Source: Himantopus leucocephalus (lineage: Eukaryota > Chordata > Aves > Charadriiformes > Recurvirostridae). From it: a DNA stretch of 64,000 bases. The position numbers and the translations under genes are program-made. Below, in pieces: positions 23,014 through 34,319 of this stretch. The notes beneath the pieces are model-generated. The model was not told the DNA's origin, did no database searches, and worked only from the letters and a program-made list of their open reading frames with translations. Location: NCBI GenBank assembly GCA_003993805.1, contig RSEF01000001.1, forward strand, positions 149,692,361 to 149,756,360, given 5' to 3'. Numbering within the stretch: position 1 is the stretch's first letter; each line of letters begins with the position of its first letter.

Positions 23014-26000
23014 GTAAATAGTTCAGCATATAGGTAAAAGTATTATTTCATTTGCAGACCAGTTCCTATTCCGTATGGGAATAAGATACGTGATGTAGCT
23101 AATCTGTTAAGGAGGCTCTCAAACAGTAACCTAAAGGGAAGCTTTAATTGTTTCTTTTCTAATATCTTCTACGAAGATAACCTCAGGTTTTGCTTGGCAC
23201 CTTATATTTCAATGAAGAGAGAAAATGCCTAGCCAGTCTTGGACTCACTGGAATCAGTTAGAAAGGTGCTAGTGGCCTCAGACCAGCTACTACTAATAAG
23301 GATGAGTATAGATCACTACAGCACAAACTCTTCAAAACATGGTATCATTTTGCCTTTTTGTTTATGAAAAATTTTCTGAGTCAGACTGGCTACTTTTCTG
23401 TGTTGTAAAGAATCAAAAATATCTTATACTTCTAAAATTAGTTTTACAATGTTGAATGTAATCATTCTTTAAACATACAAATTAAATAAAAGGGTTTTTT
23501 TTCTATTTTCTATCAAGGAACGTAAAAACTATTAAGGTGAATCATGATATCCCGAGACTTGATTATGGGACGAACCAAGCAGGGACTAGAAAGAAATTAT
23601 GTTATGTTTCCTTGATCAGAGATAGACAACCATGCTATAGAAGAAGGCTGCTATGATTGATCATTCTGTTTATTAGGACTAGAAGCAGGATAGATAAAAG
23701 GGAAATTAATTTGTGCATGCATCGGTTGAACTAAACTTATTTAAACTGATTTAAGTTGACGATAAACACAATTCATGTTACAGAGATTTGGGATGCTTAC
23801 TCATTTACGTTGTAGCTCACAGAGTAACCCATAAAAAAAAAAAAAGAGTTAACCATCTCAGATATAACACAAAATTACAAACCCACTTTGTTGTTTTACA
23901 ATGGATACGTTCTTTGGAATAGTGTCTGTCTTGTTCCACACGCATATTCTGAGTAGGTAACAGCCATATTAACCCAGACTCCTGAACCATTTACTAGGAG
24001 AAGACACAGCACTATACAACCCTGGGAAGCCATCTCACATGTGAAAGTCTGAACGCAATATGGATTATTCAAAGGGAATGGGCTTTGCCCAAGTCAATAC
24101 AAAGACTATTTTGAGACATGCTGCACAAATGGTTGCACCAATGTAAAACTGGGTGCGCTGCAGCTGTTTGCCTCTGCTCCTTAAACTGGAGTTTACTGGC
24201 CCTCACAGCTGAACCAGAGCAAGAGACCGTCTGGTCTCTCCTTGCCTACTTTAAAGCTAGAACATCCTGGTACGTTTAAATGGACTTTGCGCTGAAACAG
24301 TCAAGGACACNGCTCTTTCGGTGCAGGTGTGGCTCTGTAATAGCTTAAATCACCACAGCTTTTTCTGCGGTGATCATGCACTCTCCAACTATACCGTTAC
24401 AACAGCTTTACTAAGATTTACATAATCACTTTTATGAAAAAAAAAAAGCTTGGGCCGAGGTACTCCATTACAAAGCCAAGTGTGAAGCTGTGACCTCGGT
24501 GTGTAAGTGAAAAAGTGGTATCAATGATGACACGCTTGTAATTCCATTCTGATTAATTATACGTGAAAACTCACCAGTTCACACTGAAAAACTACATCTT
24601 AACTCTCACTACTATAGATAAGTAAACTTCTGAGAAAAAATAGTAATTTTATTTCTTCTCATTTACAGCATTCAGAGTAAAGATTAGACAGTAAGATATC
24701 ATGTGAAAATGCTCACAGGCTGCCTGAAGATGGAATTTCTTCTGAAATTAACTGATGTTAATCTGTATATTGGGCACAAATCTTCATCATGTACTATCTA
24801 TATAATAGTAGGATTATCCATAAATTATATTCCCGTTCCGTTAAATCAAAGCAGTTCAGGTAGGAACAGCTTATACAAATACATAAATAGCAATACAGAT
24901 CCTATACATCGCCAAGGCTTAATTTATAGAGAAACAACTTATTGAAAGAACAATTATATTGCATGTTTTTCTTCAGTGTGGGACGACTGCATGAAACGTT
25001 CAGATGTTCAGGAGTACATTTAACTAGACTGGCTGTAGTAATTCCATTTCTATAGCATAATGTGATAAAAGAATTCAGTTTAAAACAAACGCTTCAAGGA
25101 AACCAACCTTTAAAAAGCAGAAAATCCTATCCTTCCTTCTTCAGAGGAAAACTCTCCTAATTCTGTTTGGGAAGCAGCAGATTTACCACACATGCATAGT
25201 ATGTCATTACAGGTAGTTTGCAGAAGACACCATGTCTCTGGAATGTGCTACACACACAGTGTTTGTGCAGTATATGTACGAGGACATATCTGAGTTCTCC
25301 AAGAGTGAGCCTAAGCTGAATTCACTGACCTGGGCAAATTTCTGCAGTTCTGCCCAGACAGCTTAAGCAGACTTCAGGTGGATGAAGAAGAACTATTTGC
25401 CCACATGAAGTCTCTGCTAAGCAAACTCACAGGAGCGGTTTCAGGCAACACAGAGCTCTACTCTCACCCAGCCTTGTGGCAGGGTGGCATGCTCATTGAG
25501 TATACACCTTTCGCTTAATCTGGCACTCCAGGTAAGCTAAATATACATTTATTAACAATTACAACAAAAATTGTCTTTCTCCACTCTGCATATCTATTAC
25601 TAGCACTTTCAAGTGACTGGCACGGTGAACGTGGTATCCCAACGTGCTCTACAAATCAAAGGACAGACTACAGGATTGTCACAGCCCAGTCCTAAAAGGT
25701 TCCAATTATGCCTTAAATAATCACCAGCTTAGTTTAAAAATCAAAGGATAATGCATTTTACCATCTTATTTTGGAATGCTAGCATCCTTAAGCCTCTCTT
25801 CACTATCACTGAAAACCTTCCTTGGAACCTTCGCTGTGTTAAAGAAAAAGGATTTTTAAAAAAGAAAAAAAAGAGCAATAATCTTATTCCACTAGCAGCA
25901 GTTTAAAACACTACTGTACAAAAGGAAGGCTCAAAGCAAGAATCTCAGAAGTTGGCCATGACTGGAACAGTAGTTTCCTCATCTCTCTAGCATAACGTAA

Positions 26001-28316
26001 AGGCATAAAAATAGTTACCTAGTAAACAGGTTCATATTCCAGCTAGATATACTTGCTTCTGACCTGGCTGAAAGGTCAAAAATACTGATTAAGTAATATT
26101 TCATGAATAAAACCGGAATTCAGTTAACTATGATTCACCAAGCTGCAAGAGAAGTATAAGCGAATATATAAGTAAAACTCTGCTTTAGCCTTGAAACAGC
26201 TGCAAATTTAAAGAATGTTTATTTTCATGTTATTTTAAAATATGCCTATTTTTAAAAATACTATGACAGTTCACTATTTTTCAGTGAACAGACACAATGC
26301 CATGTGACTTTTAAGAATAACCACACATTACGAATAATGAATGCTGAGTAGACAAAGGGAATAGTTCATGTGTAGGCCCACAGGTGCCGTATTATTTGTT
26401 GACAATACTTGAAAAACAGTTTTAGAAATCAAAATCAATACAGAGTTTAGTAACTAAACCCAAGAATTATATTATAAAGCATAATGTTCAAAAATAGTTT
26501 GATTTTTCTAGTTTATAAATCTGACTGACCAACAAAATGATTCGGTGGGGTTTAGTGCCAACAGCATCCGTTGTTACCATACAGAAAGCTTCTCTCTCTG
26601 CCTGTGCGATACCGTTGATAGAGTTCTAAATAAATTAAACCAAATCATTAAAAATCACTAATTGTAAAAAAATTATAAATGTTACGGAACAAGTATGCAC
26701 GGGTATATATCAAACTCATGCACTTGCAAGCCAACTCTTTGATGATAGTTTCTTTTACTTTCCTGGTATAAAATGCAATGCTCTTCTTATGTAAAAAGAT
26801 GACACGCATTTCATCAAAATCAACCATCTTAATGCTGACCTATATATAATGAAACATTCTTCTCAATCACACCAAATGAATGTTTCTGAAATGTTTTTGA
26901 AAAATACTGTTCTGGAAATATTTTTCAAAAAGAATATTGACTATTTTCTTATGTTAATCTGCACCTGTGCACTTCTACCAAAAATAGTCACAACTTGCAC
27001 CATCACATTTCAATTGTGACATTCTCAAACTACACCCATTCCAAGCTCCTTGAAGAACAGAAACCTGTTAAGCATATCAGCTGATATGTTTCAAATATCT
27101 TCTACTTGCATCCTATCCATCTTGTTCTTAAACTCAAAGTAACTAAATTCATACAATAAACATCAATCTAGTAAACAGTGATCTGTTTCTTCCTAGGTAT
27201 CATGTGCATACTCCTACTGTTTCTGACTGAACTCCCCCGATTCATGTTCTCACATCTAATTTTGCCTCAGCTCTGTGTTTCATCTTGCTTTTTCCACTCT
27301 AAGGTTTTCTAGCCATGATACTATAATTCTCTATACATTCATACAACATACCACACATGATCTTGACATAGTCAGCCTCTTGTCATTGTCACCTCCATCA
27401 TATCAATAATAAACAATGATAACAGTAAGAACGCATGGGACAAAATTAACATGCCCACATTTTGTTAAAACATATTCTTATTAGTCTTGATAGTGATTTT
27501 GACGATGATTTTCAAAAGCCACTACTAACTTGGGAAATAAATTTGGTGCCTACCTAGTAGAAAGTACTAAAGTGGTCTGACACTCATCATGTAAAAACTG
27601 TTGCCCTAGCTTGGGCAACTAAACTAGTAAAACAAAGGACTGAAGAAACTTCTGTGGTCCATTCGCAGGCACAGGAGAAGTTCCACTAAAAATGATTACT
27701 AACTTTCTAAAATCTTAACGTTTTTCTCTGCTTTTGGGTTTCCTTATGCTAGTTCAGATAAGCAATCATTACAGAACTGTCCAAGCAGATTTACACCTCT
27801 GCTCCTAATAACTCCAAAATCCAACAAGGAGTTTCTACAACATTTGATGTCAACACGTTATATGAAATTTTCCTAGAGCTCCTTTCTTCGGAACATGACA
27901 TTTTCTACCTGTATTGGCTCTGTCCTCACTATAGAATGGTGACAGACATTCTCTTGCGGAAAGTCCCAGTGTTACTATGAGACGCAAAAGTGCTAAAGCA
28001 TGTACTGTCATTCCTCCTTACAAAATCTCTGGCTAGCGTAAGACCAGCTGCACGTTTCAGAAGGAAGAATGTGAAAGAGATCCAGGAGATCTGCCTGATC
28101 TTCAGAGCGACAGAAAGACTGGTGATCAATTCCTGGCTATTTATCTGGTGAAAAGTTGAGAGGTTCTGGCCTTTGGAACAGCCACTCACATACATGGCAA
28201 GAAGGAGCCGTATTTAGGGAATAAGCTTCATCGCACTGACGTGTGGTTACTCTCTTTGGATAAGGGTGACCTAGGGCTGGCAAAAAGCTTCTAAAGTAAA
28301 CTAGGAGGTGATACAG
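23014..28316. other. Gene-free AT-rich stretch with a single-N seam at 24311
   Basis: There is no recognised repeat family or exon. The N at 24311 differs from the other single Ns in having no duplicated flanks. An A13 run lies near 23824-23836. Open frames of up to 88 codons are unsupported. Confidence 0.5.
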
Positions 28317-28391
28317 GAACAGATGCAGTACAAACTCAACCTTACATACAGACACCTGAGTGGAGGGAAGAATCAGAGACCAAGGAAGCAG
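28317..28391 (+). other. Exon-like block with strong donor, plus strand
   Basis: The 75 bases ending in AAGCAG/GTAAGAG, a near-ideal donor, are open for 25 codons in phase 0 and include an ATG at 28323. The peptide contains YKLNLTYRHLSGGK. The upstream boundary GATACAG is purine-rich and a poor acceptor, so if real this would suit a 5' exon better. The minus strand is also open. It is probably chance, but the donor justifies noting it. Confidence 0.12.
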
Positions 28392-31300
28392 GTAAGAGTG
28401 GCCGTAAACTCTTGTTTAGAAGGAAGCAATTTGTATAGTTGCTACTGCTTTAAACTGTTTGGGAGGTCTCCACAATTAAAACATTAAAATCATAATTTCT
28501 AACTTTTCAGGGAAACCTGTTATTAAACAGAGTAAGGGAAAAAGAAATAGAAGACAATACTCAACATTATTGGCACTGCTATCTCTCAGAATCACTGATA
28601 AGCCAGGGGTACAGGATCTTGAATGCATACAGATAATATGCTAGCGGATCACAGGAGGATATACTGTTGGTAATACGAGATAAAGCAAACCACCAAACCA
28701 TATCAGAGAACGAGGTGATTTGCTCCTTAAGTATATATTTGCAAAATATGAAAAGTACTACGAAGGATGTCCTACGAAGATGTGAGATAGAAATACCGTG
28801 CAGTCAGTAATAACACATCAGGCACTCCTTATTTTTTCTTTTTCTAATACCAAAGGATAACTATAATCTGGACCTGTATATTCAATATGCAAAGTTCAGT
28901 TAATCACAAGCATGGAAGTTCATTGGCCCAGCAAACCAGAGGAAAAATATGCACTTGGGAGAAAACAGAGAGGAAAGTGTGGAAGGGCTCTCTCTACCTT
29001 ACTGCCACCAGTGGCCAAAGGCCACTATTAAGTAGTCCAAAAAGGCAACCTGTGCCAAAAAATCACACTCTAATTCTGGGTTCAGGCTCTAATTAGACTG
29101 AAATATACATTACACATAAAAAACCCAACCCTCAGCTAGCAATTAATTTAAATAAGAAGTTTTGGGCTAAAGAAAACAGACAAGAAAGCTGAGGGCCTCC
29201 AGCTTCTGGTTCATGCTTTAAAAGAATACAAACATGCTATGCAAAAAAACCCCAAACCAACAGATATTTTCTTCTCTGTAAGTAGAAAAAAAAGCAATTT
29301 TACAGATAAGGAGGCCATTAGCAACCAAAATGAATGTTAAGAGACAACTTTAAATTAGCACACCCAGATAATTTGTGCCTTAAAGTCCTGAAAGTGTTTG
29401 CAAGAGTATCATTTCAATGATGCTAATTTTCCATACACTCTGGAACACCAAAGAAACTCAGTAAGACTGCTAGCATTTTCTGCTAATATTTGAAGATGGT
29501 AAGCGGTATGATCTCAGTAATTATAGAGCTCTAAGCCACTATTAATCTCAGGCAAAATAACCAGCAAATTGATAAAGGAGAAATTCACTGGGAAATGACA
29601 GGAATAAAACTGATGCCAGTCAACACCATTTTATAGAAACTTGGTCAGTAAAACACAAATCTTTGATTTAATCATCTGATAAAGTGATGAATTGTGGTCA
29701 ATGTAAGTAACTCCACAGATGAAACACACAGACTTCTGAATGGCATTTAGCTTACAGCCAGGCTACATTCAGAGTAAGAAATTATCAGTGTCATCAAATG
29801 AGATTAAGATGGAGATACAAAATAGTAGTTGTTAACCGGAAATAATAATTGAAGAAGAATGCTCTTCGTTACCCCCAATAAAATCATCCAGTACTAGCTC
29901 AACATTATCTGAGAGTACCATCAATGATACAGAAGTAAATATTGTTGATAGCAGCTATGGCACAAAAATTGTCAGATTGGTTGATAAAGGTAGAAGAATG
30001 ATTATTCAGAGTAATATGGATTGCTTTGTAAGATGGCAACAGTGTATTACAGCCAAGTGGACTTATGTAGCAAGAAAGAACCTGTACGTAATACCCAGAG
30101 AACAGCACACGGAAACCAAGGACTTTAAAAAAAAGAACCAACAAACCAATCTTCATGGCACAGTAACAATTCAATACAAATGCCAGTGAAACCTTATGAC
30201 AAAAAGGAGTAATGACCCCCTCCCCACAAATAAGTGCGTAATACCAGAGATACTGCTGTCATTCACAGCATTAGTGATACTGGGATAGCAAATACAGCTA
30301 TGTAGCCTGTGTATTGTTTTCCCAAGATGGCAAAGATACTGGGTTTTCTTGATGTTTTCTCCATAATTCACCAAAAAAGTGGAAGAACTCGGCACCTCCT
30401 TAGGATGTTAATCAGAATGCTCCACATGCTATTCTTAGCACAGGAGGGATTTAGAAGACTCTTGTGTTAAATGAGCACAGCAGAAATTTGCAAAGGCTGC
30501 AGAGTCCCAGTGAACGTTACACGAACACAGAATCAATTTCTGGTCCTTTCCAGAAGGGTAAGAGAGCTCCGTCCTGATGTTAGTGACCGGGCAGTACTGA
30601 TAGTGGTGTAGCTACAGTGGTAAGACAGACCTTACCACTGATGTGTTTTAGGGTTATTTCCTACCATAGCAATTACTTAACACTGAAGCCACTTAAAGAA
30701 TCCCACAATACTTCTTTGCTTTGCTATACTGTGGCTCTTCAATCCATAGCTTAAAACACAACCCTAAATAAATGCAGACTTTTTGTCAAACCCCTTTATT
30801 TGAGAGAGCTGGACTGCCTTAGCCTTCAATGACAGCACCGGTAGAAGTACATCATCATACATACACCTAGGAACGAACTGCATGCGTGGCTTCACCAGGG
30901 AAAAACCTGAAAGGCAGTTGGATAGGAAACCGCGTACCCGAGTTAAGCTCTTGTTTGGTGATCACTTTTGGCTTACCTGGTCGTGAGACCTGTGAGCTGC
31001 TGAACGCTGCTCCTCGCAGGCTGCTGTCGAGAGTCTGGGGGTTTGAGTTACCATGGAGATCACCACATCTGACAGCTGAGAGGGCTGCAATGAGAGACAG
31101 AGGTACCCATCAAGCCGGTTCCCATCACCTCATCAAAACACAAGCATTTGACTCCTCTTGCTTTTGGCGTTTGCCAAGGTACTAGCTCCCAAGTTAGGAG
31201 CTTTGGGAGAACCGTAAGGGGAAAAAACCCAACACCCATCACAGCAACAATGAGAGAGGCAAGGGAAAGCCCCAGCAACTCACAGCACTCGAGCGCTTTG

Positions 31301-32935
31301 CAAAGCTGTGTGCTTTTTCAGGAACCTGGAAGAATCCTAATACACCCTGAGCTTGGCTCAACAATTTTCAGCCCCTTTGGTCAAGTATAACATCAGCAAG
31401 TGATTCACCTAGAACCTCCGCTGAGCACAGGACTGAAAAGCCAGCGCGCTCCCCCAGAACAGCGGGGGGGACACAAAAGCTCTCCCTGAGAAAGCTTCCA
31501 GTGGGAACTGATTGAGCGTCACTTCTGTGAGAAAAGAAGTAAGCAGGCCAAAGAAATTACCTTCCTGTATGTTTTTGGAGGAAAGTCTAAAGGAAAGCAT
31601 TTACAAAAATCAAACATGAAAGATAGCCTGGCATTCTTCTGCAATAAAAAACCTGTTTGCAGACTTTTCCATGGCTGCCATCGAGCATGATGAGTAAAGC
31701 CTTGTTTCGTATTTCCTCTGCCATTCGACTACCATGTATCTTGACTAGTTTCCTACTCCTGCATTTCAAGCCTTAAGTCTTATGATCAGTTTTTGTCTAT
31801 ATAATCCAATAATTAAATGCTATAAAGTGAAATGAGATATTCATTGGAGACTTCTAAAATTAATTATACTCTTCCACACAAATGTCTTGCAGCTTTTAAA
31901 ACTATACATTAAGGATCATTTTACGATATAATCAATTTAATAAATAACATATTTAAACATATCATCAGGAGAAGCTTTCATAAATCCAGTTCTAATTCTC
32001 AGTCTGCAGTACTACAACATGTTCTCACTTACATCACTGTTAGACAAGTACATCATCTAACCAAGTGCAACTGCTCACCCGAGAAAGACTTACACCTATT
32101 CTAACCAGAGCTGAATGACTATACAAGGGACAAGAAATGACTATTTAAGCATCACAAAGTATTAACCATACATCAGCTAGAAGTCCATAGTTTTTCTGAG
32201 TTTGTCTATTGAATGCATATGAACCTCCATCTCCCTGGCTACCTATATAATTACCTACCTAATTCTCAGATGGCATTCTGAGATGACTGTTGCCATCTCT
32301 CCATCTTATTTTCGAATTGTTTCCCATCTCATTTTTCTGTGGATCATGTTATGTTTATGCAAAATATAATATACTTAAGAAGCATAACTCTGTAAATATA
32401 AAATCTGAAAATCCAACGAACAATTAGAGAATTTTTACGTTACAACTTCTCCAGGTCTTATGGGAAAACTGTTAATAGTATTATTATATTAAAATCATCA
32501 CTCTTCAATACTCCGACATTATGCTATGCAACAGTAACTAACACATACTGAGGCTGCTCTGATGACAAATACCAGGAAAATGGCTCATCTGTGCTGAAGG
32601 CTTCTGCAAGATTCATGGAGTTTAAAGGACGCTGTAGAATACCAGATACTCATATTGTAGCACTGTAGATAGAAGTATTGTTATTGAAGAAATTGCATTA
32701 ATTCTTTCTGTCATAATTATACTCATAAATCGGTTGGGCCATCTTTTCATTTGTTCTGTTTACAAATCTTATATACTGGATCACTGGTAGCTTTTATCAG
32801 TGATGGGATCACTTAAAGGCCATTCATCTTCCCAAGTTGCTACAGAACAGGCTGAAGGTACCAGTACAGGCAGCGCTGGTAACACAGGCTGGAAGAGCTA
32901 ATGGAATCCTATAATAAGACCAGCTTTGGTGACCT
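28392..32935. other. Gene-free stretch
   Basis: No repeat family is recognised. Around 30940-31110 GC rises and both strands open, with an exon-like block at 31020-31102 bounded by CTGCTCCTCGCAG and ACAGAG/GTACCC. Its phase does not join the exon-like blocks at 33.3-34.3 kb in their shared frame, so I do not link them. Confidence 0.45.
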
Positions 32936-32962
32936 TACCAGACAACTTTTTGTTGTCTGGTA
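32936..32962. other. Perfect 11-bp stem inverted repeat with T5 loop
   Basis: TACCAGACAAC, loop TTTTT, then GTTGTCTGGTA. All 11 stem positions pair. It would fold as a tight hairpin as RNA or cruciform. It is too short for a microRNA precursor, which needs a stem of roughly 22 or more pairs, and flanking bases do not extend the stem. Function unknown. Confidence 0.75.
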
Positions 32963-33328
32963 TTGTGTAGTCACATACAAGTTACTGGGTTTCATACAGA
33001 CAGGCAAAGTTTGCAATATGGAGGAACAGAGATCAGGTGATGTAGTCCTCCCTTCCTGGTCATAAATTAAGTATATTGTGATCTGAAATGACTGCCTAGC
33101 TTTGTAACTAAAGCACTGGATGGTGATGAGCGCTGTGCATGCTAAGCACACATACTTAGCGACACATACGCGCATATATGCACACATACAGTGAGAGAGT
33201 GGGTGTGTGTTCAGGCCATATGTGGAGTCAGCAAATTACAACCATCCTTCCAGAGGCAGGTGGACTAAATTCTGCTGCAAATAATATTATGGCTTCTAAT
33301 TTAGGAAGCCTATTCTTTCCTCCATGAG

Positions 33329-33395
33329 CTGAAAGGACTCGGTCACAGGAGAGCGGTAGCGGGAGCGCTCTTCACAAGAGTCACTGGGGCCATCA
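33329..33395 (+). other. Candidate exon A of a three-block plus-strand transcript
   Basis: 67 bases ending at GCCATCA/GTAAGA, a good donor, are open for 22 codons (begins LKGLGHRRAVAGALF) with one base left over. Its acceptor side, CTTTCCTCCATGAG, has a pyrimidine stretch but ends in GAG, the least favoured acceptor, so this boundary is the weakest part. Joined to the block at 33619 the frame stays open, and this is the same frame that has the strongest codon pattern in the last block. Confidence 0.17.
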
Positions 33396-33618
33396 GTAAG
33401 ACGACCGAAGGTGGGCAATACTATCCCTGCTCCCTGAATCTGTGCCTCCACTCCACAGGCCTACAGCAACGAGTAACAGTGCTTTGTGTTATTAACTACT
33501 TGTCCCTGGGGGCAGTAAGCTTTCTGGGTGGAAAAAGCTTCCAACTAGGGTATTTCAGTGGGTCAGACAAACAGTTCCCCACCTCAGCTAAAATCCAGGT
33601 GCTGCCGTGTCCCCGCAG

Positions 33619-33670
33619 CACCACGCTTCCAGCTCCCCTCTGCAGCAGCAGCCTTACTCTGGGCACACAG
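33619..33670 (+). other. Candidate exon B of a three-block plus-strand transcript
   Basis: The acceptor GTGCTGCCGTGTCCCCGCAG is followed by 52 bases and then GGGCACACAG/GTAACG. All three frames are open, so coding cannot be shown from this block alone. In the frame consistent with its neighbours it reads PRFQLPSAAAALLWAH and leaves two bases for the next codon. The intron to the next block would be 531 bases. It could equally belong to a non-coding RNA. Confidence 0.22.
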
Positions 33671-34201
33671 GTAACGCGGGCTTCTCACAAAAAGGGGAAC
33701 GGGAGAAGAAAAGGAAGTAAGAACAAGAAATGGCTTAAATGTCACACTGAACCACTCTCACAGTTAGCAACCTTAAAAATTTCGTCCACTAAGCAAAGAT
33801 AAGGAAAGATATTGGAAGTGTCAATTTAGCCAGCGTTAGTGCTGTGGCTGTGCCTTGGGGTGCTAAGCTCCCAGGAAATTTAACCGTGTTTAAATATCAA
33901 CCAAAAATAAGAATTAAAAAATTTCATTCATTTTCACTGATTGTAAATCTGGTAAATACGGTTTGACTTTGGATGCTGCCCTGCTTTTGAAAACACAAAA
34001 GTCAGCCAAACAAGGCAAATACATCCATCGATCTCCGTCTCTCTCAGCTGCTCCATTGGACACAACCTCCGTGAAGCAAAACCGTGGAAAAATCTGGCAC
34101 CAACTCACGCTCAGGCAGTCGATACAAAAACCCCTGCTTATATCAGAAGTGCAAATTTAACTGAAGAATACTAACGTTGCCTTTCACCCCTGTCCCCACA
34201 G

Positions 34202-34304
34202 CGTCGGTGGGAGAGCAGCTGCCTGCAGGGACACGGCAGAGTACCAGCTCGGTGTCAGCGCCGAGCTGCACAGCACCATTTACATTGAGAAGTCAATAAA
34301 GTGA
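34202..34304 (+). other. Candidate terminal exon C with overlapping AATAAA
   Basis: The acceptor is the best in the window: CTAAC at 34171-34175 as a branch-point-like site, then TTTCACCCCTGTCCCCACAG. The frame continuing from the preceding block runs 33 codons to TGA at 34302 (…SAELHSTIYIEKSIK). By my count 23 of 33 third positions are G or C, far above the local background. An AATAAA at 34295-34300 overlaps the stop, which would give an extremely short 3' UTR. That is odd for a coding gene and easier for a long non-coding RNA. Two other frames are open for most of the block. No family is recognised. Confidence 0.25.
34295..34300 (+). terminator. Possible polyadenylation signal AATAAA
   Basis: The hexamer lies 94 bases after a strong acceptor and is followed within about 35 bases by GGATTTGGTGCTG, a GU-rich stretch of the kind found downstream of cleavage sites. 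It overlaps the reading frame described at 34202-34304. Confidence 0.25.
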
Positions 34305-34319
34305 CATTCGCTTCAAGAG

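Noticed and set aside
31020..31102. 83-base exon-like block as an upstream exon of the 33-34 kb structure
   Set aside because: Its phase does not continue into the frame shared by the three blocks, and both strands are open because of local GC content.
32936..32962. microRNA precursor
   Set aside because: The stem is 11 pairs with no extension in the flanks, far below the length needed.
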